A stretch of 64,000 nt of DNA, taken from NCBI GenBank assembly GCA_010015675.1, contig ML976979.1, positions 412,951 through 476,950 on the forward strand, read 5' to 3'. Numbering within the stretch: position 1 is the first letter of the stretch; each line of letters starts with the position of its first letter. The position numbers were made by a program, and so were the translations under genes. Source of the DNA: Byssothecium circinans (lineage: Eukaryota > Ascomycota > Dothideomycetes > Pleosporales > Massarinaceae). Below, piece after piece: positions 1 to 11,901 of the stretch. Under the pieces are notes generated by a model. It worked only from the letters and a program-made list of their open reading frames with translations, ran no database searches and was not told the origin of the DNA.

Positions 1-3000
1 CGCGTTAGGGAGATAGGCGAGCCCGAACCGGCCTTGCGGGGGTGAATGCTGGTTCGTCGGGTCGTTTGTACGTGATATGCGAGCGGGAGGAGGCGAATGG
101 CGAGTTGGAGATAATGGCTGCGGTGGTGTGTGTACCTGCGTTGCTCCAACTACTTTCCAGCATTAGCCTTAACGAACGTGTAAGTAGTTTTGGATATCGT
201 GGTACTGCAATGTGCAGATATTGTGGAGATAGAAGTGCATTCCAAATTGGGTAGGCTTCATAGCGCCTAGCGATACGGCGTTCGCTGTAGGAAAAGTAAC
301 GTTTGTTCTAGACTTCTAGAAACTTTGAGTAGTTCCTTGACGTTGACGCGTACCGGTATCTTCATCTGACAAGTCACTAGTCTGTCACGGTACCGTAGAG
401 ATTCCATGAGCGTTGCCAAAGCCAATTGCACCAACTGCCCCTGAGTGACCGGTCTTTACTCCCCTGGAATGCAATTCATCGGACAGGAGGTTCGAGGAGC
501 GGTGGTGCCGTGCGAGATGAAGATGGAAGGTGCGCATGCAAGAACGATCCAACCAGCTCGTTCTGCCCGCTGCAGTCGAATAAAGACACCGGGAGCTGGG
601 AGCACCCAGCGCGTATGCAAAAACAACACAGAGCCCTGCGCCATGTTCATTACCGACTTCGTTCCCGGTCGCCTTGAGAAAAAATTCTTGTTCACGATCC
701 AACGACGTAAATATGATGGTGGACGATGGGGTTGCAATTTGCAAGGGAGCAGCCTGTGGTTTAGCGCCTTCACCTTGACCCAAGATTGCCAATTCATGGC
801 TAGATTGGCAATCTCGACAACGACCACCTGTACAGAATGTACAGAAGCAAGGTGTAGTCAGGGCAACATGGGCGTGCAGGCCATTGGTTGTATAGGACAG
901 CGGATGTAAGATCCCAGGCGTCGAGAAGTTCCCCAGCCACAATGCTTGTATATACTGTCCGAAATGAGCGTCACCCACTCAGCCGAGAGGGTTGCGACGG
1001 ACAGGGATTAGTGAGCTGAGGTCGCTGTGGGACGCTGTTGACAATTAAGGCCAGCTTTGTACGGGGGGGTTTTGGCCACGACGTTGCGATGCTGCATGAA
1101 GAAACAAACTGGGGGACGCTTGGGCGTTACAGCCAACTGTGGCAGTGTGAAATGACGGTAGTTGCGCGTATGGGACGTAACAATGAGGAGAAATATCTTG
1201 CACCTCAATCCAAGGCGTTCATTTGTTTGTCGGAACTGTTGTTGTTTCCGTCCCGGATAGGATGGGTAGCTCGGCTGCAATTGAATGATCTTCAGGGATG
1301 TGTCTATTAGAATTTTCTTGGATGGGAACTGCCCTCAACGAACCTCACCGCTCCCTGTTTAGAAGAAGAGTGCGACCAGCGACAAGTTTGCGCCGGCGCA
1401 GACTACGGACAGCGTGAGAGACTTGAGAGACGCGCGACACGCTACGATGCCGCCAGCGCGCCATCTCTCCAGAGATCGGGGCTCCCGAGCCGAGATCTTC
1501 AAGTATAGACTGCACAGGAGTGACGTTTGTGTATGAACGTATTCTCATTCTACGAAGTCCCTGCGCTGGCCGAGGTGTTGCTATCATTGTCTTCGGCATC
1601 GGAGCAATGCCGGAAATTTGGCAAGCGGTGCAAGATGAAGATGTGCCGGAGAGATTTGATTTTGACAGCGCCCGGCATGACCTTGTTAGTAAACTTTTAC
1701 AGAGAGGCAAAATACTAAGCTTGCCGTGGTCCCTGTAGATCAGCCGCGCTGCGGTGACGTCTTGCTGGGCACCTCGAAGAAGTTCGGCGGAGAAAGGAGA
1801 AGTGAGGTGGAGGCTTGAGGCTTGCAGGACCGAACTTCTCCAGATGGCAAACGGCGTATCCAACGCACCCACACTATCAATGTCTCCTGCAGGTCGAGGG
1901 CTCTTTATCTTTGCTTGGATTGTGAGAGTGAGAGGGTTGCTTGCAGACGCTTGCAGATGGAGGGGTCGCAATGCAGATTAGCGGGCAGTCTAGAGATGCA
2001 GGTCATGATCATGCGGTGAGAGAAAGGAGGGGTAAAAAGAAAATGCTCTTCCAAATTCATGGCTTGCAGATGGCTTGCTTGAATTAAGTTTTGCCTCGCG
2101 ATACCATCTGAAGAGGGTACGGCATGATCAAGTGCAGACGGCATAAAGGAGGCAGTCGCAGTGCGTAGACTCGAACTTTTCAAACCCACTGCGGGTGAAT
2201 ACCATTGGAGGAATGTTTCGGCGGACGTAGAGATAGGCGGCTCTCGTGGAGGGTCATGCAACGGACAATAATTAGGATGCAGGTACGTTCAAATTACCAC
2301 TGCATCATCTATCTCCCTAAACTGATCTGCAGAACCGGTTGTACATGAGGCCCCTGATTATGGCTTAGAAGCTCAAAATATATTAATTGTACATACATGC
2401 TTCACCCGTAAAAGATGACGTGCTGACTGCGGTTGACTGGCCATTATTTGTTGAACTGATAGCTGATCTGAAGATAAGGTCCTAGTGCTCCTCCAAGCCA
2501 TCTTCTCCGCATTTCGTCTATCACTGCCTAGTTATGGGGGCAAAACAAAGATGTTCGTCGGCCATCGCACGCTTGGGGCTAGGTCTCCATGATGAGAGGC
2601 GTCGGCATTCCCCTGCGTCAACTCAGCGACTCGCTAAATCATTGGTCGCCAACTGCGGACGCCCAGATTACGATACCAAAGGCAGACTAGCCTCCTGTTC
2701 GAACTGCTGCGATGAAACACATGCTGCCAAATCCTAATCTTTCTGTTGTCGCTATCGAGGCCGTGACCGTGGACTCGAGATGCGCGTCTGGTGGCGGTGG
2801 GGAATAGCAGACGAAAGCACGTATGACGGCGCGGATTAAAGCTGGCGTACTGTTGCAGGCGTGGGTGTCGTTCATTTCCTTTCCATCGCCGCGATTTCCG
2901 AAGTCGATCCCGCGGCGAGCGAGCGCCGGGCTGCGGCATCCCGCCAAGCCATCTGAGATGGAAGTTCACATCGCTTGCAGTTCGCATCGGCGAGTGAGCG

Positions 3001-4245
3001 GTTTCCTGGAGAACCAAGCATCTCCGCCATTGGCGCCGCACTGCCGCAGGATCTCTCTGCACTTGACGATGGCAAGCAAGCAATCAGGCAGGCAAAGGCT
3101 CGGGCAGCCAGCGGAGCATAAGCTGCAGACGTGAGATGGCACAGCGCCGCCGAGCTAGAACGTGTTGCCCTTAAAGGGCCATGTGCATTCCTCGATCACC
3201 GTCCCGTATCTCCAGTAGACTACTCATCTAAAGTGTCATCGGTGTCGTTGGTGTCGTCTCAGTCGTGGAGGCGCTGCTGACAGCAAACGGGCAGGCGAAA
3301 TTTGCAATTGTTAGCAGCCTCGTGACTGTTGCCGTAGCCAGGTACAACTGGCGGCGTGTCAGGCGAAATGAGCGCTGATTGACAGAGGGGACGTCTCGCA
3401 TCGATGTCCCTGATCAGACGCAAACAATAATCGGTCCCTGACCCGTCCACATCGGCAAGGGCTTGGTGGTGAGCGGCGAGCACAGGGCCAGCATCCAAAG
3501 GTAGCAACCGTGGTGGCCGTGGTGACCGACGACCGACGACCGTGGTGATTGCGCAGGTGGGTCGGTGCGGAGTGCTCAGTGTGGTGAGTGGCGGCGCTGG
3601 GATACTGCAGGGGCGTCCCGGCAGCGCAACTAGGAAAGAGCGTCTGTGCGCGCCCCAGCGTCGCTTCCCAAAAGCGTCGGCTTCCTTCACCCACCGGTAC
3701 TCTCTCAAGTGCTCTGCATCACCACCCACCGCCGCCTTTCCACCCCCCCTCCTCCACCCTCCTCTCCTCCCCGCCCGCCGTTGGAACCCACGTCGCATTC
3801 GAAGGCTGCGGAGGCGCGCTTTCGATCGACTGCCGGTCTCTGTCCGTTCATTTCCTGTCATTCCTTAATCTTGGGTGTACTGGCTCTCATCCAACTCGAC
3901 TCCTGCGACAGCCTCTCTACCCTCTACTCTCTACACCACGTATACTGTACGCGCCTACCTCAGCCTCTGTCAATCCGCGCTGCTGACCTGCATCGCCTCT
4001 AGTAGTAATCCGTCGGCACCTTGTACCTCGAGCGCGCCTGTTTCGTCTTAATCCCGCAGTGTCCGCTCTCGTAGCACCTCATCAGAGCCGCCATCCAACC
4101 ACACCCGCCTCGAGCACCGGCACCGCGACGCAAGCTGCCAATCCCACTTGCAAGCCAAGCAGATCGCGGCCTTGCGACACCCTAATTTCGTCAAGAGTGC
4201 CGCAGGCAGTTCATCGCGTCTCCAGGGACCATCGACTGCTTCAGA
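1..4245. other. Intergenic region without a supportable gene
   Basis: Open frames of 60-210 codons occur on both strands, but none has recognisable domains, splice-linked extensions or biased composition, and they overlap one another antisense. The last 600 bases (about 3640-4245) are strongly pyrimidine-rich on the + strand, which fits a promoter and 5' leader for the gene starting at 4246. Around 1800-2100 the word gcttgcaga recurs several times, with no clear repeat unit. Confidence 0.6.
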
Positions 4246-6939
4246 ATGGCTCAAATTGCCCTGCCACGACAGCAGGTTACCCAGACCCAGCAATCACACT
4301 CTGCAGCAGTCGGCTCACCGCTCTACCAGCGTCGCCGCCAGTCGAATACCGGTTCCATTGAGCTGCTCCCGAATCCCGACTTCACTTTTCCCATGCGGCC
4401 AGACCGAACCTCGTCTGAACCCACCACGTCTGCGCTCAATGCACACCCAATGTCGCTCCAGGTGAACCCTACCGGTCGTCGTGGCTCGACTCCAGGACGA
4501 ATGCGACAGAAGTCGGTCAACACACTGCCTGATTTCTCCTTCAACCCCGCTGGAACTACACAACCGCCCGCCGCCCCATCGAGCCCACCACACTCGCCCT
4601 TCTCCCTGTCGACGCCAACAACCCCGTCGAGAGCAATTGGCGGACACAGACGAGGTGGAAGCGAGTTCATTGGAGGCGATGGTCGTGTTGGAACAACAAC
4701 GTTGCTGAGCACGAGCCCCACGAAGCTAGACGGTGTTGTGCCTCAACCCACTAGTATGCGTGTTGGCCCTCCCGCGGGACGACGCGGTCACGCCCACCGT
4801 CGATCAGGAGCGGTCTCTTCACATGACCTCACTACCATTATGAAGCCAACGGCTGTTCCAGCAGCTAGCGCTCCAGTGACGCCATTGGAAGGGCCCAAGT
4901 TTGCCTTTGGTCATTCTGTCAACAAGTCGATGTCGCAGCCGTCCTTGCGGGGCACTGCTCTACACGAAGACGTCGAAAGCACACCGCGACCACCGTCAAG
5001 AGCTCGCGTAGGCTTCTCTGATAAAGTGGAATACATCCGGCCGTTATCAACCATCTCTTCAGAGACCGAAACGTCTTTGTCGACTATCCGTGGGCATTCC
5101 GCAGCCAACAGCATATCGTCTGTACTTAGTTCTGGCGCTACAAGCCCAGCACCGAATGGTCGCCCTTCAATCAGCCCTACTAAACCTGCTAAAGAGGACA
5201 ACGCGCGTCCAAGCACAGCCGGTGCCATTCTGGATATGCAGAAGAACCCTTACCTAGGAGCAGATCTTGCGAACCGCAAGCGTCCATCGTCCGCGGTCTC
5301 CCTCACACCCGTTGCTAGCCCAAACTCCCCAACGATCCCCCCGAAGCGCCGAAGCTTCTTTCGATTGGAGTCTCGACGCAGCGACAACTCTGTGCTTACG
5401 CTTTCCAATGCATCCGATCCCACGCTTTCTGTTCCGCTTGATTCACCTCTTCCCTCGCCGGTGGGAGAGAATGGCGAGTATGCAGACGACAGCGACAAAG
5501 CGAAGAGCCGTAAGTCTAGCCGCACACCGAGGAAGGTCAAGTCATGGGCAAGTTCGATCATTCCGAAGAAATCGAAGAACAACAAGAAAGCAAAGGGCAG
5601 GGCTCCCACTCCTCCGCCTCGAGTAGTGCTCGACGTGGACGATACAGATGCATCCGAGGATCTCGACTTTGACGCCATTTTTGACGCGGACAACACAGTG
5701 ACCATTGTTTCGCCTACAGAGGACGCTTTCCCGGAACAGAAGCCTCAAGCTGATTATACCTCGTGGCAGCCACGCGAATTCAAGCGTGTTGACTCTGACA
5801 TTATGAGTCCAGTCATCGATCTGGATGCTGCGCTAGGACCTTTCAACACACCACAAGGGTCCAGTCCACGTCTGAGCCAACGTGGCTTTGCCGCCCATAG
5901 GCGAGCCATGCACAGCGCAGGAATCGTTTTGCAGAATCACCGCAGGACTGAGAGCGCACCCGAGCTTGTACCATTCGAGCTGAGGACCCTTGCTGTGCCT
6001 ACCACTTCGACCATGGCGGATGTATTTGAGGAAGATGAACCAGAAGAGCAGACTGTGAAATCAGACCCCGCAGACGTTTCAGAGGAACAAGAAGATGTTG
6101 AGGAGCCCAAGATCGAAGTCGTTGAAGCTGATAGCGTCCAGACCGGTTCGTCAATCAACTGGAACTTCGACGACGGTTTGGGCATCAAGCGCGCCGAGAA
6201 GCCTTGCAAGTCTGACCGGCGCGAGCCTGATTCTCCTCTCACGATCGAAGAAGAGCTTACTAGCAATGAGCAGTCAGCTGGGAATGATGTTGTGGAGGTT
6301 GTTGAAGACTTTGAGGAGCCCAGAACGTCGTCTCTGACGCACTCTTCCGACTCGACAATCACAATCCCGGCACCTGTGGACGAGACAAAGGAGCGTCAAC
6401 CAGTTATGAATCTCTCTCTGCCACTCCCCCAGCAGAGCTTGATGACACCTGACACTATTGCTTCGTCTTTTTCCTCTCCGGATTACAGATCTAGCCAGGC
6501 TTCCTTCGATACTCCTCGATTAGGTACCGCGGCCTCTTCGATGACGGATTATCCAGCTATGCCTTCACCACGGTTTGGAGAACCTGGACCGGAAATGCGT
6601 ATTTCTGTGGATGACGTGCCATCCCTGACGTCGTCTAGATCGACCACCAGTGCAATGCACAACGTATTCTCTCTCGGCAGTCCTCGTCGGCCTGGCGATC
6701 GCTCATCGTCTCTCTGCTCTGTCCCCAGCGACGGCGAATCTCACCGCCGCAAGCGTTCCAGCATTGCAAGCCTCTCGCGACTGATTAATAGTTCGTCCTT
6801 CAGAGAAGGCAGCAAACTTGCCCAGGAAATGCGACCTCAATCTGAGTATCTGGAGCCCACGCACAAAGAAAAGAAGAAACACAAGCGGCTCAGCAAGCTG
6901 ATGCAGTTCTGGAAATCCAAGGACTCGTCACGGACCTGA
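4246..6939 (+). CDS. Large Ser/Pro-rich disordered protein ('cell wall proline-rich protein' type), 897 aa
   Basis: This is a single uninterrupted frame starting at the first ATG after a CT-rich leader. The protein is almost entirely low complexity: Ser, Pro, Thr and Arg dominate, with many RRxS and SP/TP sites typical of phosphorylated regulatory proteins. A basic patch at about residues 420-450 (KSRKSSRTPRKVKSW and following Lys-rich residues) is followed by an acidic stretch (DVDDTDASEDLDFDAIFDAD). The C-terminus ends in a Lys-rich segment (KKKHKRLSKLMQFWKSKDSS) that could be an amphipathic membrane-binding helix or nuclear signal. It resembles proteins that Aspergillus annotations call 'cell wall proline rich protein', but no signal peptide or GPI site is visible, so a wall location is doubtful. 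Function is unknown; a cytosolic or cortical scaffold is an inference. Confidence 0.85.
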   Translation: MAQIALPRQQVTQTQQSHSAAVGSPLYQRRRQSNTGSIELLPNPDFTFPMRPDRTSSEPTTSALNAHPMSLQVNPTGRRGSTPGRMRQKSVNTLPDFSFNPAGTTQPPAAPSSPPHSPFSLSTPTTPSRAIGGHRRGGSEFIGGDGRVGTTTLLSTSPTKLDGVVPQPTSMRVGPPAGRRGHAHRRSGAVSSHDLTTIMKPTAVPAASAPVTPLEGPKFAFGHSVNKSMSQPSLRGTALHEDVESTPRPPSRARVGFSDKVEYIRPLSTISSETETSLSTIRGHSAANSISSVLSSGATSPAPNGRPSISPTKPAKEDNARPSTAGAILDMQKNPYLGADLANRKRPSSAVSLTPVASPNSPTIPPKRRSFFRLESRRSDNSVLTLSNASDPTLSVPLDSPLPSPVGENGEYADDSDKAKSRKSSRTPRKVKSWASSIIPKKSKNNKKAKGRAPTPPPRVVLDVDDTDASEDLDFDAIFDADNTVTIVSPTEDAFPEQKPQADYTSWQPREFKRVDSDIMSPVIDLDAALGPFNTPQGSSPRLSQRGFAAHRRAMHSAGIVLQNHRRTESAPELVPFELRTLAVPTTSTMADVFEEDEPEEQTVKSDPADVSEEQEDVEEPKIEVVEADSVQTGSSINWNFDDGLGIKRAEKPCKSDRREPDSPLTIEEELTSNEQSAGNDVVEVVEDFEEPRTSSLTHSSDSTITIPAPVDETKERQPVMNLSLPLPQQSLMTPDTIASSFSSPDYRSSQASFDTPRLGTAASSMTDYPAMPSPRFGEPGPEMRISVDDVPSLTSSRSTTSAMHNVFSLGSPRRPGDRSSSLCSVPSDGESHRRKRSSIASLSRLINSSSFREGSKLAQEMRPQSEYLEPTHKEKKKHKRLSKLMQFWKSKDSSRT

Positions 6940-8496
6940 ACGTATACACGACTCCTACAGCCATACTCTCCACATCCCTTGCCATTCTCCAAAAAGTTGG
7001 CAGCAGTCGCTTCATTCGCGACTGCATGTTGATGGCACGATCTCACGGATTACCGAGCACACACATTTCCTCTTTCTTTCTCGCATGACTACGGAGTTTG
7101 ACTGCGAGGCTACGAATCCTCTTTAATGGCGTATACTGCGATGCATTTCTCTCTTCTTGAACGCGATCCGGATCAGCACCACACTCATTTTCCTTTCGCA
7201 TAACATATATCCCTTTCCTTCTTCATTGCTCTTGCCAAAATGCTAGGAGGATGGGTATCCAGAGAATTTCTCGACTTGGAGGAATACATCCTATGGGAAT
7301 ATCTTGACTGGTACCGGCGGAGGGTCTTTACCACCCACATGACACTTTCCTTTTGCTCTGTCATTTCATTGTTCTCGTTCATGCCACAACATTTCCCTTT
7401 TCCTTGATCCGATTGCACACAACATATTCCCTCGATTTGGCATCCACACATTATGCCTTCGAAGCGCTACCAGCGCGAGCGATGAGACGGAGTCTTGAAA
7501 GACTTTCTCACGAACGATGAAAATAGCTTTTTTCCCTTTCTTTTTTTCTTTTCTTCACTTCTTGGGCTGGCAGCACAGCGAGACGGACATGAGACGGAAC
7601 CAAGGGCCTGAGTTTGAGGTTCTGCATGACGATCTGACTTTGTCGGGTCTTTTTCACAAGAAGACTACAGACGGGTTTTTGCTAATGTGCATGGAATGGA
7701 ATGGTGGAACTGCAATCTTTTGGTGATGGTTTTGAGACAGGAATCTATCACCGGAGCACTTGCTTGAGTTGAGCTGGAGGGATTTAGATAGCAGACACAT
7801 CAATGCAAATATTGACCACATCTCAGTATTCTCTCTCCTGCGACTGTCTCCGATCTAACTTTCGCTACTCGTTGTAGCTAAATGCTTCGACTATACTGCA
7901 GTCGACGCGCAAGCAAGCACTATTACCACGTGCTGCCATATGTGCCTGACCCAAGTGCCGGCTAAGGTGAAGATGTACCCGCTTTCCGCTTTCCCCTCAA
8001 GCCCTTGTGCATGTGCTTGTCCTTACCTCGTCTCCAGGTTTTGGTTTCGCGTTCGGGCATCCCCAAGCCCTCCCAATAAATCACCCAGCTACGCGAAGTA
8101 CACAGCCACAGCTCGCTCGCTCCAATTCATGAAACGAGGAGCTCGGAGAGAGAAATTCCAGGCTAAGATTGAAGGAGTGTCGACTCCAGCTAGCTCCGAC
8201 TCCCGAGTCAGTTCATTCATTCATTGCGTGCGTCTTATCGTCTCGTATCGCATCGCATCACATCGCATGCACACGCACGCGTGTGATGATGTCGTATCGG
8301 TGTACCCCGGAGCCGCTTGCGAATAATGGATGCGGGTTCTGACTCTCCTTGAGACCCTGAGCTGGAGAGACGGGCCGTGTGATATGCTCCGCCTATAGCG
8401 GTACTGTATGATAAGACGGACGGATTTATTATTTGTTAATGAGGTGGGTTGTAGATCATACAGGGTGATGTGATGGGTGCGTGCGTGTGTGAGGAA

Positions 8497-8518
8497 GGAA
8501 GGATGGATGGATGGATGG
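8497..8518. repeat. GGAT microsatellite
   Basis: Four to five copies of ggat in tandem; more scattered ggatgg words continue to about 8625. Confidence 0.85.
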
Positions 8519-8636
8519 GGGTTGGTGTGGGTTGGGGCGGTGGTCCTTGTATTTCCGTGCTTACGTGCTTACGTATGCACTTACGGGTCTGGGTGGATGC
8601 GGGGGATTGTTGGATGGATGGGATGGGGACCGGAGG

Positions 8637-8656
8637 TTATTATTATTATTATTATT
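8637..8656. repeat. TTA microsatellite
   Basis: Six to seven uninterrupted copies of the trinucleotide tta. Confidence 0.9.
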
Positions 8657-9136
8657 TTCTTGGAGGGATTCGTATTGTGGGAATGGAGAGAAATGGAATG
8701 GAGCATAAGGAGCTCATGATGGTAAATTTGTGTATTAAACAGACTGGTCAGTCTCTGTTACGGAATAGTTTTCTTCTTGACCTTTTGAAACTGACCATCA
8801 TTGTTATTCTAGGATTGGGCGTGACGGGACGGAAGGACATGGACTTGGTACAAGCATGCGTTGAAGAGCGTGTAGATACCGTAGCTAGGAACTAAGATGG
8901 TCGCGCAAAAGTACCAGCTATCAACAACGATGATATCAATTTCTTCATCTTTTAAAAACAGCTAGAATTCAGTTCATTCAAGTAACTTGAGGAATGACGC
9001 TATCCTGTTCCTAGTTAGCGTGCGTAACCTGAGAGCACCACTTGGCATCACCGAACGTCGAACAGAACTCGCGATAGCTCCAGCAAAGCACCACAACGTA
9101 TATCAAGCCTTTCATACCAATTCGAATATAGAAACC

Positions 9137-11079
9137 ATGGCCGACGAAGAGAAAGAGAAAGCCGAAAAGGTCGCCGCGGCCAAGAAGAGGGTAGGTAGTC
9201 CGCTGAAACGTCTCTTGAGCTTACGAGGAGGAAGCGCGAGTAGAAGTGGCGACGAAAGCTCGAGCTCCGCGACTGGGTTTGCGAATCTTTTGGCGGTAGT
9301 AGAGTTTGAGCTGCGATCATGAATGAACAGTATGCTAATGTGGAGGCCATAGTACGAGCAATTGAAGAAGCAGAAAGCGAAGAAAGCAGGAGGTGCAAAG
9401 AAGAAGGAAGCGGAAGCGTCCGCAGCGACCGAGAAAGCAGAAGAGAAGACAGAAGAACTAGCGCCCGAATCCGTCGAAGCTACTAGCCCTTCTCCCGGTC
9501 CGGTCGAGGACGACGAGCCATCCGAGCTACCGCAGGCGAAGTCCTCACATGGTCGTAAACCGTCCGTCGCTGTCGAATCGCGACAGCGATCAGCGTCTTT
9601 CTATCGCGGAGGTGCGTCTGGGACACCGACAAGCCCGACGGCAATTACTCCGGGTGGTGGAGTGACGGGCGATATATACAGAGAGCAGGCGCAGAGGATT
9701 GAGGAGCTGGAGAGGGAAAACAAGAGGTTAGCGGGTGAGGTGGAAGAGGGGCAGACGAGATGGAAGAAAGGCGAGGAAGAGCTGGAGGAGTTGAGGGAAG
9801 GGAGGGGTGATGTTGCGCTTGCGGTTGAGAGGGGGAAGGAGGCGGAGAAGCTGGTGAGCGAAGATTGCGTTGTCATCGTTGTATCAAGGACTAATCAGAT
9901 AGCTAGAGATCCGAGGTTGAGTCGCTCAAAAGACAACTATCGCAACTCCAGACGCAGACCTCGAAGAATAACCGAAAAGTCTCCACCGCATCTCCCAGCC
10001 AAACCGCCTCCATCGATGACCTAAACGCTCAAGTTGCTTCGAAGTCCGCTACAATTGAGTCGTTGGAACTCGAGATATCGAACTTGAACAAGCAATTTGC
10101 GGATCAGACAAGCAAAAACAACGAGCTTCAGGGCAAGATCTCCGCCCTAGAAACCTCTCTCCAAAAGGCAGAGCAAGAAGCCAGTACCGTCAAGACCGAG
10201 CTCTCGGACCTAAAAACCAACCTCGACAAAGCGAGCGATCAGGCTGCAAAAGATGGCTCAGATCGCGACTCAGCACAAACCCGTATCGCCCAAATGGAAG
10301 CCGAGCTCGGCGCTGCGAACCGCAAAGCATCCGATTCGCTCTCTCGCGCCGAGCTTCTAGAAAAGAAAGTAGAAACATTAACCCAACTGCACCGCGACAA
10401 CGATGCCCGCAACCAAACCCGCCTCCAAGAGCACAAGAAGATCGAACGCGAAGCCGCCGAGCTACGAACCCGCGTAACAGGTCTTTCCAATGAGAATGCG
10501 CGCCTTCGCGAAGCCGAGCAGCGGCGCCGAAAAGTTGACCTTGGGGCTATTGAAGATAGTAGCGTACAAGAACTCGTCGACGAAGAGCGCGACCGCCTCC
10601 TAGTCAAGGTCCGCGAACTCGAAGAAGAAAACTTCGAACTCCGACGCGGCGTATGGCGCGACAAGCGTGCCGCTCTTCAACCCGGCATCGACGACCCCGA
10701 CACTTCCTTCGACGACATCGATCTTTCCGGCACCACGCCGACCTCGCGTCGCGCCTCTAACCGCCAAACTTCGTCCTTCCAGGACGTCATCCAATCCGGT
10801 ATCTCGGCCTTTACGGGCCGTCAGCATCCCCATGCACCGCCGCACCGGCGAAGCGACGCAGCGGACAAGGCAAGGCCGAGGCAGGAGTCTTTGGCTAGTC
10901 TGGATTCGATAGATGATTTTGAGTTTGATGAGGAGGCTTTCAAGAAGGCGCAGGAGGAGGAGAACCGGAAGAGGATTGAGAGGGTTAGGGAGATCAAGAG
11001 GGGCTTGGAGGGGTATCGGGGATGGAGGGTTGATGTTGTCGATGTTAGGGTCGGGATGGGTGGTGTTTTTGATATCTAA
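9137..11079 (+). CDS. Coiled-coil protein of the fungal 'M protein repeat' type, 575 aa, three exons
   Basis: Exons are 9137-9190, 9353-9853 and 9907-11079. Both introns are phase 0: 9191-9352 (gtaggt, gctaatg branch, ag) and 9854-9906 (gtgagc, ctaat, ag). The join gives AAKKR then YEQLKKQKAKK, a continuous Lys-rich helix. Residues about 1-40 are a charged helix, 40-125 are Ala/Glu/Ser-rich and disordered, and about 130-370 form long heptad coiled coils (for example QRIEELERENKRLAGEVEEG). A Ser-rich linker follows, and the C-terminus has a conserved-looking block (ERVREIKRGLEGYRGWRVD, then VVDVR). I recognise the architecture from fungal proteins annotated 'M protein repeat protein'. A Golgi or vesicle-tether role is a guess from the coiled-coil architecture; no GRIP domain is visible. 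Confidence 0.85.
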
Positions 11080-11901
11080 GTGACTGGATGAGGGCGGCGA
11101 TTGCTTGAGATGGCACGGGAAGAAATGAAGGTTGGTGGGGTGTCTGTGGGCTTGTATGAGTAGTAGAGTATAGATAGATCGCGAAGACGTACAACATGCC
11201 ATCTCAATGCTGCACTTACGATATCTCAGCCCGTGACAAGGAAGACGCGTAGGTGGTAAGGACGAAAAAGTTCAAAGGCAAGCTGCTTACTAGCAACATA
11301 ATCTCTGCATCGCTAAGCCGACACTAAAACCCTCTCCTTCCGCTAGTCACGTGGTCTCTTCTCCCCCTTAAAAAGTGTTCCAAAAATTGCCAAAAATTGC
11401 CAAAAATCGATCTCTATTTCCGCTTGGAACTCTACTGTACCAACAGCGCCAGACCAGTACTCCATCTCCACGTTATGCAGCTTTACCTTAAGACTATACT
11501 AAGCCGGGCTTGGAGGACGACAAGTCACCTCAAGAGCGTTGAAGAACCTATGAGCTTGCAAAAGTGAAAGCATTGGATAGAATTGTATGATCACTTAGTC
11601 TAAGGAAGAGGAATTAGTGGGAAAGAAGTGGATGCATGTTTCATTCAATTCATGCTGCACAGTTCCTACCCATGATCCGTGTCGAAGCCACGATATGTTG
11701 AGCCACTCGGCTCGTGTCCGCATCTGTGTCGATGCCGCTAGAATTCTGCACCATAATATATGAATTCCAAAAGCCCATGTGGTGAAACGCACTGTCGGCC
11801 GTGCATTATTCTAGGAAATGTGCATGCCATACCCATTCCCGGAAGCAGTCGCTAAATGCCCCCTAAAAAATACATATACAGTGAATATAAAGAGCCATCT
11901 C
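11080..11901. other. Intergenic region between convergent genes
   Basis: Holds the 3' ends of two convergent genes. The only structure seen is a tandem repeat of the 10-mer caaaaattgc at 11381-11407 (two full copies and a partial third). Confidence 0.6.
11381..11407. repeat. 10-bp tandem repeat
   Basis: Two complete copies of caaaaattgc followed by caaaaat. It lies in the convergent intergenic space and could influence 3'-end formation; no function is shown. Confidence 0.8.

Larger units (their letters stand above)
6940..9136. other. Intergenic region with 3' UTR, CT-rich stretches and microsatellites
   Basis: I see no supportable gene. The first several hundred bases probably carry the 3' UTR of the upstream gene. 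Simple repeats lie near 8500 and 8640. The last 200 bases contain the leader of the gene starting at 9137. Confidence 0.6.

Noticed and set aside
385..978. 197-codon minus-strand frame near the window start
   Set aside because: Two forward frames over the same bases are also open and none shows protein-like features, so this is chance openness in GC-balanced sequence.
1345..1971. 208-codon minus-strand frame
   Set aside because: No recognisable domain, no splice-linked extension, and forward frames are open across it.
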